From Spirometra erinaceieuropaei (taxonomy: Eukaryota > Platyhelminthes > Cestoda > Diphyllobothriidea > Diphyllobothriidae), in the NCBI GenBank assembly GCA_902702965.1, contig CACRXP010000392.1:261764-325763 (forward strand): a stretch of 64,000 nt of DNA, given 5' to 3'. Made by a program: the position numbers and the translations under genes. The notes under the pieces are model-generated. The model was given only the letters and a program-made list of their open reading frames with translations, did not search any database and had not been told where the DNA came from. Below are positions 1 to 12,200 of this stretch, in pieces (positions within the stretch are counted from its first letter, which is position 1; every line of letters starts with the position of its first letter).

Positions 1-237
1 TGAAATTTGCTGGCAGGAACTGATATAGGCATTTTCGCAATCCTTAGACGTTACTCATTTCGCTCGCCCGTGCGGTGGTGGACCTCGCGTACGTGGTCCT
101 GCTTGGTCAATAAGTTATCACTTTCGTACTTTTATTGATTTCAGTATATGTAGTACTGTTAGCGGATATTTTCGACTTGAGGTGCTTCGCGGACAGCTGC
201 GATTATAATTCACGATTACGCTTGCTGTTCCGCATTG

Positions 238-420
238 CGTTAGGCTCAGTTTCCGGGCTAGAGTTAGTTTTCAGGTTAGGGCTAGTGTTTAGGGTTAAAG
301 TCTAAAGTAGGGATCTGGGGCTTGACTTAGGGTTGGTGTTAGTTTTGGTGTTTAGGGTTAGTACTTATGGTTAGGGTTAGGATTTAATGTTTAGGTTTGG
401 AGTCACAACTTAGTGTTAGC
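238..420. repeat. Degenerate TTAGGG-like (telomere-like) tract
   Basis: About 180 bases rich in TTAGGG, GTTAGGG and GTTTAGGG words separated by diverged spacers, for example around 280-300 and 345-385. TTAGGG is the usual animal telomere unit, including flatworms. The tract is too diverged to be a working telomere end, so it is either an interstitial telomere-like relic or a simple G/T-rich repeat. It lies about 450 bases before a Penelope-like element. Confidence 0.5.
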
Positions 421-830
421 GTAATTGCTTGAGCCTAGGTCGTTTTACACCCACTTCCTACGGCTTCCGTCTGATTGGTTGTCCCGAACGGTTCAGTTAC
501 GATGACCTTTATTGGTAGTGGAGATGGTTTGTACTGGTTACTTGTAGCGGGTTTTGTATTGCACACTGCTTACGCTGAGAATTTAGTACTCACTAAAACA
601 GACTAGCACATTTGCCTTTCCTGCATCAGTTTTCCCCTTAGTTTTCGCACGTCCTTCCGTATCTTCCCGCAGCTCCACCCGTAAAACGTCTGGTACCGCG
701 GTTCCCGTATCGGATATGCCTGGGCTTCCTCATTCGCCAGTCGGACTGCGTTTTTGAACCCCGCCGGTCCAGCTTCTTCGAGTAAATATCCTTTTCCCTG
801 CCGAAAATGTGCCTAAGCAACTTTATCAAA

Positions 831-872
831 GCAATGCCTACCCTGGCGGGTCGTAACAGTCGTGAAACCGCT
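831..872 (-). repeat. Inverted copy of part of the Penelope linker
   Basis: These 42 bases are the reverse complement of 1084-1125 with one mismatch (G for A near base 865). The partner lies inside the Penelope-like coding region that follows. The element's readable frame starts immediately after this segment (from about 866), so it marks the broken 5' edge of the copy. A short inverted piece at a 5' boundary suggests template switching or twin priming during insertion. Confidence 0.8.
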
Positions 873-1699
873 GTGTCCGTACTCTAATCCAAAGAGTTCA
901 AACACACTGCAGCACACCAGCCGACAAAAGAGTTGAACGACAATACCTTCATGACCTCATTCGAACCAATGGATGCCCAAGCTACTTCATCAAGCAAAGC
1001 AAGCGCCCAGTCAACAGACGACGGCCACAAGAAGAACAACCCAAATCCTGGAGGGCTATTCCTTACATTAAAGGAGTCTCCAAAGCGGTTTTACGACTGT
1101 TACGACCCGCCAGGGTAGGCATTGCCCATCGACCCCAGGCAACAATTCGTCGCCCTTTGATGCAACCCAAAGACATACTGCCACTCACTGAAACCTCAGC
1201 AGTTTTCTATCGAATACGTTGTAACGATGGAGGCTGCAACTACGTTGGGGAAACCGGACGGAAAGTGCAGACCCACCTACATGAGCACTAACTGGCAACT
1301 CAGAGCCTAGACCCAAACTCACAGCTTGCGGCTCACATCTGGGAAACTGGTCAAAGTTTTGATTTTCAAGGAGCAGCCGTCTTAGGCTGGGGCACCTCAT
1401 GGACAGAGCGTCTCACACTTGAGGCTTGGTACCCAGATGTCAACTTCATCAACAGGCATCTAGACCTTCCTTCGGCCTATAAAGTCCTACGTCACTACAT
1501 ACGCCGTGACGAAGACACGACAGTCATACGGAGCCTAAGCCTACCGAGCAAACACGGCCTGTCAACCAATTCACCCAAAAGGGGAACGCAAACGCAACTA
1601 ACCCCAATTGAGGTGACGACACGCAATACAGGAGGCCACCAACACTCACAGGCGACGGCCAGTAGGCCAAGGCAGCGAAAGAAGAAAAAAATCGATTAG
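866..1699 (+). mobile_element. Penelope-like element, 3' half (RT tail, linker, GIY-YIG endonuclease)
   Basis: In the frame of base 1115, translation reads the end of the reverse transcriptase (RTLIQRVQTHC), the linker (IPYIKGVSKAV, VGIAHRP) and a GIY-YIG nuclease core (VFYRIRCNDGGCNYVGETGR, then HLHEH), and continues through SWTERLTLEAWYPDVN to a TAG at 1697-1699. Cysteines in the CNDGGC segment and the YVGETGR helix are typical of Penelope-like endonucleases. One in-frame stop (TAA, 1289-1291) follows the HEH motif. Most of the reverse transcriptase is missing upstream. The C-terminal tail is basic (RKKKK). This is a dead, 5'-truncated copy, but the nuclease reading frame is otherwise clean, so it is not very old. 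Confidence 0.85.
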
Positions 1700-2199
1700 C
1701 TCAAGGCCAACTAATCCGGCTGTCTATTCAAAATTCTGATCGATTTTTCACTAGACGCTTTGATAATGGAGAGCCGCCCCAGCTCTTCGAAACGTCAGCC
1801 AAACAAGTCCCTCGATCCGGTGAGCACTTAATTTCCCTCAGATTCTGCAATTCTATCTCTTCGCACGTAAGATAGCGCGCCAGGAATGGCAAGACAGAAG
1901 CTCGAGAAGCCAATGTGCGACAAGACATGTCGAAAGCCGCGGCGCATCGGGCAGGAAGATTTCGCAGAAATAAGACCAGAATGCAAGGGATGGGCAACGT
2001 CATCTATAATCCGACGAGCAAATTGCCTGACCGTATTGAAATGCCGTTGTAGTTTAATATCGACTAAAAATGACACCAACGACAGAAGAGAGTATTTGGA
2101 GGACTCGCTTTAAAATTGAAAGATCCCTTCTTAGAAATGCAGGAAAAATGACAGGAGAGCAATATAGGATTAGAGAAAGAATGTAGGCATCGATGAATC

Positions 2200-4340
2200 G
2201 CCAGACTAAGGGTTGAGGTAAGTAGTAGCAACGTAAACGACGAGTGTAATAAAGACGTTTACAAGCTTTAGTAAATAGGGACTCAATATGAAGGAAAATG
2301 AAAGATTTAAGGACAAAGTAACGCCACGGTACCTGAAAGAGGATAACTCGTTAGGAAGGATGTCAGAGGACTCAAGATTAGGAGAGTGTCCCACTTGGAA
2401 AATACACTGAACTGATTTTTGGTTGTTCATTAGGAGGCCATTTTCCTCCGACCATACTAGGACATGGTTAACGCCATCCTTTGGAGACTGGAGGTGTCTG
2501 ACTTTTGAGAGGGTTTCCAACAACCACATCATCAGCATACTTAACCAAAAGACAGTCGTTAGGGGATCTTAGATAGTCGGAGTGGAGGGAAAAATGGCGA
2601 GGAGATAGAATGGAACCTTGAAGAACTCTGCAGTCATTGGGAAGGACCATAGATTTCCGCTTGCCAGATTGGACAAATTGAGTGTGGGAAGTAAAATAAT
2701 CACTAAGCCAAGAGAAGACCCAGACCGGAAAACCGCAGCGGATGTTTTGTTAAGGAGAAGAGGGCGCAGGGCGGTTTTGAGGGCGAAGGAGTAGTGAAGA
2801 ATAGCACATGCGTACTCGGGGCAACCCATGTCTAATGCTTTTAAAGCAGGGTAGACCACAAGAGCAGCAGCACCTAAAGTACTGCGTTTGACTTTGTATG
2901 CAAATTGTAAAGGGTCGGGAAAACGGGAATAAAAAAACTTTATAATATCTAGTACAACCCTTTCAGCAGGCCTTAGTATTGCGGAAGAGCAGGCGACTGG
3001 ACAAAAAGATTTAGGACCAAAATTAGTGGTTTTTTCAGGAATGGGAATAATTCTTACTGTACGCCAGGCGTCGGGAATCTTGGACTCCATGAAAGACATG
3101 TTAATGAGGTACACTAAAATAGGGGCTATCTGAGAACAACAGGGTTTAAGAAGAAAAGGTGAGACACCATTCGGTCCGGCAGCTCTTGATCCACGAACCT
3201 TTTAAGGTGTTTTTCTACTGTTGTCACAGACACGAATTGGAAGGCACATGGTGATAATGGAATGCCATTTGAGGGAAGCTGGAAGTCATCGCGACTAATA
3301 ATAAAATTTTTAATTTAGAAAGTCTAAATCCACATTCACGTGTGCCAGTGCGTTGCGATGGCCAGTGAGATGATTAAGAGGAAGGGGGGAAAGGGGGAAG
3401 GAAGAAGAGGTAAAAAGCTGACTAACAAACAGGTTATTTAGACTGTCAGTCCCTGTTTTTATTAATACGATAGCGTCATTAATGTTGTCACGTAAGTCTG
3501 GCTTGTAAAGGAGTTCTTTTTTCGCCTCAAAAATTTCAAGTAGGGGGAAGAAATTCTATCCGGTCGTACCATTACAGTATCAAGAGGACAGCAAATATCA
3601 AAAATTTCAATTAAAAACGATGTTAGGTTGGAAGAACAGGATTCAAAATTCGATTGTCTAGAAAAAGCGGGGATAATATGTGTAGTACAAGTCTGAAACA
3701 GGCGAATGTTTTGTGCGGACGTGTTGTGGACCTTAACCTTTCTCTCAGGCTTGGCTGACAGTGCCCGTTTAGAGGTGAAATAGACTTTCGGAAGACCCAT
3801 TAAAGTAGAATGGTCAGAACCTGACAATGGAGCCCTATTTTTAACACACAAAGCTTGCTGTGGTTGGTCTGAATATGATCAAGAGGGGCATCTGCGCCAG
3901 TATTGAGGGAGACAAGATCATCGAAGCCTAAAAGTGTGAGGCGACGTAAATTTACGCGATTAAAATCGCCGCATAAGAGAATAAGATTTTTGCTGGACAG
4001 TATAGCACGTTTTTTGTGAAAGAAGGTCGAAAAACCGAGTAAGAGCACCTTAACAGTTAGAGGGGGAGTGTAAATACTAACAAACATAATGTCCATAAAA
4101 TTAATTAACAAACGGGCTTACATATGTAGAACAGCGATGACATCTATCAAATCAGCCGAGTAAGAAAATAGGGACTTCAAGACTATACAGCAGTTTTGAT
4201 TAGCAAAATAGTAGCACCTCCACCTCTGCCACAAGATAAAAATTTTTATCCGGTCGAAAGCAGTAGATAGATGAAGGAGTAGTTATTTGCGAGTCAATGC
4301 CACCTTTTAATCACGTCTCTTGACGGCAATTCGGTTCTAC
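2200..4340 (-). mobile_element. LINE (APE endonuclease + reverse transcriptase), degenerate
   Basis: On the minus strand the order is endonuclease then reverse transcriptase. The endonuclease shows VSIYTPP and LLCGDFN (about 4070-3950) and, after a frameshift near 3830, the catalytic SDHS (GSDHSTLMGLPK). The reverse transcriptase begins around 3110 (PDAWRTVRIIPIPEKTTNFG), passes through FPDPLQFAYKVKRSTL (near 2900) and reaches LVKYADDVVVGNPL near 2540, so the YADD catalytic box survives. Several frame changes and stops separate the blocks. The architecture is that of CR1/jockey-like LINEs; the clade is not resolved. No 3' tail repeat is obvious at 2200. Confidence 0.75.
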
Positions 4341-4473
4341 TGTGTTCTTTTTTCGACAAAGGTACGCCCAGGTTGTGGGTCTTGTTGAAGACAGAACTAC
4401 CGTCTGACGGCCAGAAGCCTGTAATTGACAAGTAACTTTTCAGTCAAGGTACATATGTACATATATATATATA

Positions 4474-4788
4474 GGCAGAATGGTATTGCCGACAAAGACA
4501 AGGGAGACTGGAATGGCCATTTCTGGCTTATTAGCCGTCGTCAGCCAGCCATGCCCAAGCCCGAAGTGTGGAACACCCGAGCCTCGAACTCGCGACCTGT
4601 TGGTTTAGAAGTCAACGCCTCTACTCACCGGGCCACGAGCCCGTTGCCTTGTCGGTTTTCGATCGGGAATATACAATGTTAGGGGGCGCTCACCGATCGT
4701 TCATACAGAACTCACTCGTTCCGTTGTGCCTTAAGGACTCTCTCTCGAGCCCAACCAGCAGCCGCACAGCGGCGCATGATGATATATA
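4474..4788 (-). repeat. tRNA-derived SINE unit, tandem copy 1
   Basis: This is the first of two near-identical 315-base direct units. Read on the minus strand, the part from 4680 to 4560 has a tRNA-like head with a TGGCCCGGTGAG A-box-like stretch and a GAGTTCGAGGC B-box-like stretch, which fits a pol III promoter. The unit also holds a segment ending in GGCGCATGATGATATATAGG that joins it to the next copy. The same element recurs at 12626-13011. Long apparent ORFs across it are not genes. Confidence 0.7.
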
Positions 4789-5095
4789 GGCAGAATGATT
4801 TTACCGACAAAGACAAGGGAGACTGGAATGGCCATTTCTGGCTTATTAGCCGTCGTCAGCCAGCCATGCCCAAGCCCGAAGTGTGGAACACCCGAGCCTC
4901 GAACTCGCGACCTGTTGGTTTAGAAGTCAACGCCTCTACTCACCGGGCCACGAGCCCGTTGCCTTGTCGGTTTTCGATCGGGAATATACAATGTTAGGGG
5001 GCGCTCACCGATCGTTCATACAGAACTCACTCGTTCCGTTGTGCCTTAAGGACTCTCTCTCGAGCCCAACCAGCAGCCGCACAGCGGCGCATGAT
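4789..5095 (-). repeat. tRNA-derived SINE unit, tandem copy 2
   Basis: This is almost base-for-base the same as 4474-4781. It differs in the first few bases (TGATTTTACC against TGGTATTGCC) and little else. It ends at a single N (5096). Identity this high between neighbours means either a very recent tandem duplication or an assembly artefact. Confidence 0.7.
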
Positions 5096-5709
5096 NCGTG
5101 AGAGATAAGTGCCGGAAAGTGACACACTTAAACAATTAACAGCTTTATATCAGGATTGCCCAGATATGTAAAAAGCACAACTACCGAGGTCCAAAAGCAC
5201 TTTTTGCTATTAAAAAAGTATATTTAAACCGAAAAATGTCTCTTGGCTGACGCTTGAATGCGAGTTGCCAGCTACAGCGGTATTTTTCTCTATACATAGG
5301 CCTTTTTGACGCAAATTTGATAAAGCAAGCACAGAAAGATCAGAAATGCGGTATAATGACTGAAAAGTGCAGCAGTTTGCTTCATGGCCATTCGTTAGTA
5401 AAATTTACGATCTAATTCCCTTCATAAGGGTGCTAGCGTTCTAAAGGGACGACCTCATAATATTGGTTCAGACAAACAAGGGATGTAAAAAGTTCAATAA
5501 ATCGAAGGGTAATAGCAAAGTAATATACAATTTTCAAAAATCCACACGTGGATGGAGAGCTAGAACAGTCATCGACGTGTATACTGAGCAGAAACGGGTA
5601 ACGAAGGAAGTCTTGGAGAGCAACACTCACTTTCGTATGCACCGGTCTCACTCGTTACCAACTTACTCCCGGTCAAAACACTAGATTTTAGCTGCAGGAG
5701 GTCTCGAAG

Positions 5710-5842
5710 ATGATTAAATTTCTCACGTTGCTTCTGATACTGTATATCCATCAACTACATACTCTTCCGGAAATTAGAGGAGTCAGTGTTAAACACACGG
5801 GGAGATCCCTTTTGCTCGAATGCAAATCGCAGCACTTGCCGA
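5710..5842 (+). CDS. Candidate first exon with signal peptide, possibly of an Ig-like protein
   Basis: An ATG at 5710 opens with a strongly hydrophobic leader (MIKFLTLLLILYIHQLHTLP), as expected of a signal peptide. It is followed by EIRGVSVKHTGRSLLLEC, which loosely recalls the B strand of an immunoglobulin domain (G-x-S-L-x-L-x-C). A strong splice donor GTAAGT lies at 5843-5848, so the coding part would be 133 bases ending in phase 1. If the donor is not used the frame runs on to 5928 and then stops. No second exon was found in the next 1.5 kb. Signal peptide plus donor is suggestive, but the family is a guess. Confidence 0.35.
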
Positions 5843-6171
5843 GTAAGTTGTCCGCATTATTTGCACAACCTTTATTCTGTTTCATTTGCAAAAATGATTG
5901 CCGACTTTGTCCCTATAGTTCGCTATAATTAATAGGTTTTTTATTAGGCGCCGGGGGGACCCGATCAGTATGAATATAAATGACGAAAATGTAAACAATA
6001 GGGTTAACCTTGATGTCTGCTTGAAGCGAAGGTTTATTTATGGACATGTGACAAAGGAGTTATTTAAACTATCAATAACGGTTTGCATGCGTCGTAGTTT
6101 TGGCCTTTTGCAAATTATTCTCATAATAACAACATAAGCAAATTCTATATCGGAGATTGTTTCAGATTAAA

Positions 6172-6245
6172 CGGTGGCCATGGGTTAGTGGTTAAAAAGA
6201 ACTTCCGAGACAAAATAGCAGGTGGAGTTCGAAGAGCCTACATTT
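6172..6245 (+). repeat. tRNA-like SINE head
   Basis: TGGGTTAGTGG at 6181-6191 fits the pol III A box, and GGAGTTCGAAGAGCC from about 6222 resembles a B box at about the usual spacing for a tRNA-derived element. The segment does not fold convincingly as a full tRNA, so a SINE fragment is more likely than a tRNA gene. The rest of 5930-7180 shows nothing I can name. Confidence 0.35.
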
Positions 6246-7441
6246 CATAAATAAAGCATTCGGAAAACGGCTCCGTGAATGGATTTGCAGAAAGGGGAGG
6301 ACAGAACAGCGTCCCCATAAGGGCGGAGAATGCCTTCAGTCAAGCAGGATAGCAAAAAATCAGCCTATGATGGAGGTAGTGAGCTAACCGATGCTACCAA
6401 ACTATTTGCTGGGTGTGGAGTGTGGCATATGAGGTGATAACGGCCTTTAATACAATGAGACCGGACGACTTTGATCTTTTCAACTGCGGCAAGGCGTCGG
6501 GCGGATCAAAATTGTCATAAATAATTCATGGGGATCTTGGGTTGCAGAAGACTTGACGCGAAGCGCGAAAAGTATGAAATACAACCCTCAAGTCTCCAAA
6601 TCAGAACTCAGATAGAGGCGGTGGCGAGCAATACCGCGGCGGAATAGCATGTTTACACAAAGATACTCAGACTATTGCTTGTGGATGTGGGCTTGAGAAA
6701 CCGTACTGTGCGTGAAGATAACGACATCTGTAATGAAACTGACTTCTGGTGATAAAATTTGGCAATGGAAACTGCGGTGGACGTAAAATGCTCGCTAATG
6801 AGGCTGTTCGAAGGCTAAATCCTACATCCAAAAGTAGGACGCAACATTAATCAGTAATTATAGTGATTTCGATAAGCTGACTGTATCTAGATTTTTTGTA
6901 GTCATTTTTGGACTAATTGTCGGAGTTGCTCGGTAGCAATGGAGAAAGCAATAAGTACATAGAATCATTGCCAGGAGAGAGATCTACTTTTCCTTTAAAC
7001 ATCGAGGGCTCAGGTGCAGAATGATAGTTCGATCGTTGCAAGTTACGGCGTCCCCATACACCCCCACAGAGTAGACGCAGCACCTATTGCCTACACGTGA
7101 GTAATCTTACAGCACGACGGACTTAAGCATCACCTACTGCACCCTTTCTTCCCTTATCCACACGCTTTCCATGGAAAGACAGTGTTCAGACACCTGCAGT
7201 GCGTGTGGACTTGGCGACTGATAAAACCAAACAGTAAATCTACGTCTGCCACACACGCGAATGCCCCTACTACATGTACTAGACGTCTACAAGGATGGCT
7301 CGAACCTCAGATTACTGAATGCAGTAAAAGCCTCATTAAGAAGAAACTAGTCATTCAACCACTACGAAATACTCCCGTGGGGCCGGGGCATTCTATTAGC
7401 TGGCATCCATTCAAGTCACGAGTGTTATCACACCAAGCGCA

Positions 7442-9300
7442 TCAAATATATTTTAGTGAGTGATGCTCTGGTTTGCCGTGAGGATGGATTGTCCATATCG
7501 CCCTCAGCCCCTCCGATCTCCAATGTATTAACTGTTGGGGCTTAGCTGCCAACTGTTGCCTCGACCGGGCGCAGTGACTGACAGAGATAGCTTCCGTATT
7601 GCACGCAAACTTGATGATCTTTTCCGACACCACCAGGACTTCTTTCACGCACGCAATTACGCCTCCACGCTGACGGTGTTCCCTGTCCCTCAGATATATT
7701 TGGTGTCCAGTTAAGGCTATTTCGCTATCACTTATATTCTTGGACAGCCATGTTTCGATTTCTGCTATGAAATCCGGAAACAATTTTGTATTGCAAATTT
7801 ATAGCTCATGAAGTTTCCATATGGGGATTTGGGCATTTGCATACAAGCACCTCAGTCTTGCGCTAACCTACGACTTTATTTGCGATCGTTGTGGCATTAC
7901 TATGTTATCTCGGACGTCATTTTCACTGGTCCGCCACAATGCTTGATGGGTTTCATTAACGTTCGGTACTTCGGTCAGAACACAGAACGTTTAGAGCTTA
8001 ATTATGATGTCTCTTCGAGTGGCTGGTTCCACGATGGTTTCTGCGTTAGCTGAGTAGATGCTGTCATTGTTAGAATTACTGGCTGGTTCCAGTGAAACGG
8101 TATATCTTTCCGAACTACTCTCCCCTTGAATATGGCCAGCTTATGTTCGCCACCCTTCAGTGTCGATTTTAACTCCGGGGAAGTTCCTGGAGTCTCAGCC
8201 GTTCCGCTGGAGAGTAGTCAGGTTCGAAAAATTGATTGTACGACTTCCCAAGATTGACTCTTTCGAACAGCGTCAACTTGATTTGCCCTGTGTTCTCCGG
8301 CGTAATGTTGGGAAGACGAGGTGGCAATTTTTTATCCTCTCTTCACTCCTTTTCCGATCTGAAATGCCTTTATTACTTTTATTTTTACGTCTGGCTGGTG
8401 TATTTGTTTAAGTAGTCTGTAGAAAGAAGTAAGATCCACTGAGACAGGGTCATCAGGGCTGGATTCATTGGATTATGAACTGGACTGAAGCCCTCAATAA
8501 CCAGACACTCTTGGTGGTCCCGGCACTTCTTAGTTTATCGTTTTAGGGACGATTTACGGAATCCTCGCCTGCATTAAAATTTTCGCCATCGACTAACTGT
8601 CCCAAGTGACCCCTGCAGAATGATTATGACTTCGGATTCACGTCATGAAGTTTTCCATCTCCTTCAGTCACACATTCCTGTCTCGGCTTTAAAATATGTC
8701 TACTATAGGACACTAGGGTGGTTGAGGGAACATGAGGGCGACGGCGGATTAGGTGCACTAGCTGCATCACCCATTCGCAAAAGAAAACTTTCGTCATTTC
8801 CATAAGGAGCAGGCGCGATGGCTCCCTCGAGAGATAATATATTTGTGTCGTCGCTTAGGTCGTCTTGTAAAGAAATGGGGTCTGCCTTTTCCAGAGGTTT
8901 CGTCAGCGTTATCCTGTTGTCGCCGATATCCTCGTCTGTACTTATTGGGTCGTTGCCCTATTCTGAGATGTCCTTAAAACGCTTTTTTGCACTTATTGCG
9001 TTTTACGCTTTATTTTTTGCTCTAACACTGTCAACCTTCTGGTCATCAAGATTCTGTCGCAAACTCGATTTCAAGTTTTTTTCTACCTTGATCAGGATGT
9101 ATGCGCGTCCACCGTAAAGTTTATCATCGTAGCCTAATGTTTCGCGGTAACAACACTTTTGGCGCGCTTTGCTGGTCATTGGTTGGAAACGTAAATAGGA
9201 CGTTCGCAGATCTCGGATGCGAAGGCCATCACACCGGACTTATATTCTGGCGAGATGTCGGCGCTAGTGTTGCTATTGCCGTTATACTGCCAAGATTCCA
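7442..9300 (-). mobile_element. LINE 5' half: ORF1-like region and start of endonuclease, degenerate
   Basis: Read on the minus strand, 7830-7442 translates to the beginning of an APE-type endonuclease: LRCLYANAQ, then PDFIAEIETWLSKNI (ETWLS is the usual early motif), then a GGVIACVKE segment. It breaks off before the GDFN and SDH motifs. Upstream, from about 9300 to 7850, lies a decayed ORF1-like stretch with many stops, including DVKIKVIKAFQIGKG, which resembles the ARAFRIGK motif of LINE ORF1 RNA-binding proteins. The family differs from the LINE at 15-20 kb. ORFs on the plus strand here (8160-9117) are shadows. Confidence 0.55.
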
Positions 9301-11500
9301 TAAAGGTTGGGATAAGAGAGTGGATTTGTTTTTGTCTTCGATGTTACAATGAATACTTCGGATTGTATATGAGGAAGCAAAAGGAGCTGTTAAAAGTCAG
9401 TGAGCTAAAAAATACCTAAAATCTGGCAAATCGTATGAAGTTTATTCAGGAACGAGTCAGCCCTTTACGCGTATCGAACGGCTTGATTGACTTCGGGTCT
9501 TTGAGGATTTGGAAAGTTTGTTTTCCAGGGCCGTGATTTACCACGAGTGGACTGCGTAGTCAATTGAACGATACTGGAAAAAATCGTGCTTCGCTCAGTT
9601 TTCTGACAAATTTCGACGTGAAAAATATTCCAGAATTGCAGAAAGTAATTATGGACGTGCGGTTTCAGTGCAAGTATCAGAGGCAGTAACTGCAAGGTGG
9701 TAGCCATGTCTAAATAGTCCCAGTTGGGGCGCAAATGGTTTTCACAGTTCTCAGTCGGGTTCCCTTCGCCCTCGTGAACAGTGCTCGTAAATCCAACAAA
9801 CGCACAATCCTTGTTGTTAGGGCCTTGCGACCGCTGCAGGGAGAACTGCTCATAACCATACTGCATGCGTTTGTAGATGTCGCTATGGGTGACTCACCAG
9901 CTCTCAGATCTCCACAAAGGCAGCAATGCAAGATCTTACGCCACGCGATCTACTTCATGAACGATGAAACCCTGTCATCACTGGGAATTTGGATAAAAAT
10001 GACGCTGCTCAACATCTTAGGAAATGGCTGAGAATAACGTGGACGACAAACCCGCGGAAGACCACACCAGCTTCGATGGTGGAGCGACATGTTACCTCTA
10101 TGTTTTCCAAAGAATACCCAGAAGCGCCGACTATTAACAGCTTGGTTGGGATTGAAAGAAAGTAAGTGTTAATGTACCAGAACATGACAACAGCCTCACA
10201 AAAGTCGGAGGTCAAACTGCAAATCCTGTGCCGAATGCTTGGGCATCAACGTGAGTTAGAGTCAATGGATCTTTGAAGATCGACAGCCAATGCCGAGTCA
10301 GCCAGTCAGCTGGCCATAAATCTGGTAGACGGATCATTGCGAACTAACATGGAATCCCGACAAGTAAGCGTCTGTCAGAAAAAGGTTATTGTAACCCGCT
10401 GATGGTTGACGCAAACTTTCTTTGCAAATTTCACAAGGCGCCCTTCTTCACATACCTTGTGGGGGGATCAGTGGATGACTTCGTCAGGCGCACGCTCGAC
10501 GCGCTCTTCGTAGACAATAACGGTCTTTCCTCACTGCTCGATATGCAGAGGTCTTTGCGGCATGGAAGGCCGACATCAAGACAAACCTAGCCGGCCTTGG
10601 ATCCTCCTTCAGAAAGCAACTGAAACGGGCGCCTGGCAGTCTCGCAAAATGGTTTCAGAATGAGTAGTCGACGACGCATTTAAGCAGCAAGTGGGTCTCA
10701 AATACTAATTGAAGACTTCATTTGTCCTGGAGACCAAAAACCCGGCCACTCGTCGAGGTACCAGTCCGGATCACAATGTTCCGGGGTGGATTGTCTCTAC
10801 AGCTACTAATGAAATAAGTTTAGGCCGTCCACATATCATCTTTCCCACTTCTCAAGTGTAAATTTACTACTTTAAACGCCTTCAGAGTAACTGGTTGTCT
10901 CTGGTATACCCATAAAATGGTAGTCTAAATAAAGCGTAAAATGATGGGTTTTGAGTAACGGAAAGGGGTAACGAAGATAATCTGAGCTGGACTAGAGACA
11001 TGCACGAGAATTTCGTTAAGTCAAAGAATCGTGAAGAATTCTTCACATCGCGCTTTCACACTTTCTGAAGTATCCCAAAAATTTAATATCTATTTGATGT
11101 ATACATTCGCCGGATAAAATGGACATCTGCCTTATACACCTATATTAACAATCGACATCTCAGTCATTCAGTGTGTTTGAGGGGGATAGACTTACGCCTT
11201 GGAACTGTCGCAGTTCGCGTCTCCTCGCCCTCCGCCTTTGTCACGCTGCCGTCCTGTCCGCCTCACACTCCTTGTCGATACGCTGCTGGGACGCGCGAGG
11301 CTTGTCGCTAGCCTCGAAGCAAATCAACGCTATCACCACTCTGATTGGCTGGCGGACACGGAGACAACGAAAGGCGCACACACGCGCTGGGACACAACAC
11401 CCCCAAGGTGGACACAGACAACAACTTGACTGGAGAGCGCGCCCGCGGCGACTGCCTACGAAGCCTTAGTGTACGGACATCCTCAGGCAGTAAAAGTTGT
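9300..11500. other. Unassigned stretch
   Basis: No convincing exon or element was found. The segment 11170-11480 is distinctly GC-rich and open in several frames at once, which is a composition effect. The ORF at 10402-10590 and the minus-strand ORF at 9465-9866 have no recognisable motif. Confidence 0.4.
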
Positions 11501-11505
11501 CCAAA

Positions 11506-12200
11506 TCAAACCGTCTTCCCTGACTTTTGATTGGGAATCTTTATCTTGTCGACCACCCCACTTTCCACAGAACTCCCTATTTGTACATAAAAATCGATAA
11601 ATAAACGAAAATGTGGAGAAATCACAGCATTAATTGAATGCAGACATTGATTCATATGTGTCACTGGCCTCATGGTTGCAAAGTCACATAGTCCGCTTGT
11701 TGTTGCAGCATGTCTGTCAAGCTGACATTTAAATGTCTCCACAGACTGACACATGAAGATCGTCTCGGGCGGGTTATTCCACGTTTCCATGATACGGTTG
11801 GAGAAGAAATAATTTTTCACATTTAATGTACCCTGAGGCACACGTATTTTGAAGGGATGTTCCCGGAGGTTAGTTGTAGTGCTGAGTTGGAAAAAGTCAT
11901 CGCACCGAAGGGCGCAGTCTAAGCCACGCACGATACGGAAAGTTTGTATCAAGTGTCCTCGCAACTGCCTATAACGCAGAGGATAGAGATTAAGGTTAGT
12001 TAGACGGAGCTCGTACGACAGTGTACCTTGAACTCTTATTAGTTTTGTTGCTCGCCTCTGGACTTTCTCGAGCAGATTCTAATCCTGCTGCGTCCACGGT
12101 CTCCAGGCCTGAAATGCGCATGCGAGATGCGGCCTTACAAACGTGTCGAAGAATTTAGAGAAGCATTTTACACAACATTGACACGGTATACTCTTACTAC
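11506..12200 (-). mobile_element. LINE reverse-transcriptase C-terminal fragment
   Basis: From about 12200 down to 11506 one minus-strand frame reads VRPHLACAFQAWRPW, then NLLEKVQRRATKLI, then HLIQTFRIVRGLDCALRCDD, then NYFFSNRIMETWNNPPETI and FKCQLDRH. This is the classic thumb and C-terminal end of CR1/jockey-like LINE reverse transcriptases. There is a single in-frame stop (after TQQD, near 12080); otherwise the frame is open to 11506. No palm domain precedes it, so it is an isolated 3' fragment. Confidence 0.75.

Noticed and set aside
4425..5101. Pairs of identical 72-85 codon ORFs
   Set aside because: They lie in the duplicated tRNA-derived SINE, which is not protein coding.
8818..9117. 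Hydrophobic plus-strand ORF, considered as an early PIGF exon
   Set aside because: It has no splice sites in phase, does not match PIGF, and overlaps the ORF1-like region of the minus-strand LINE.
11173..11530. GC-rich plus-strand ORFs
   Set aside because: Three frames are open over the same bases, a composition effect, with no motif or splice context.
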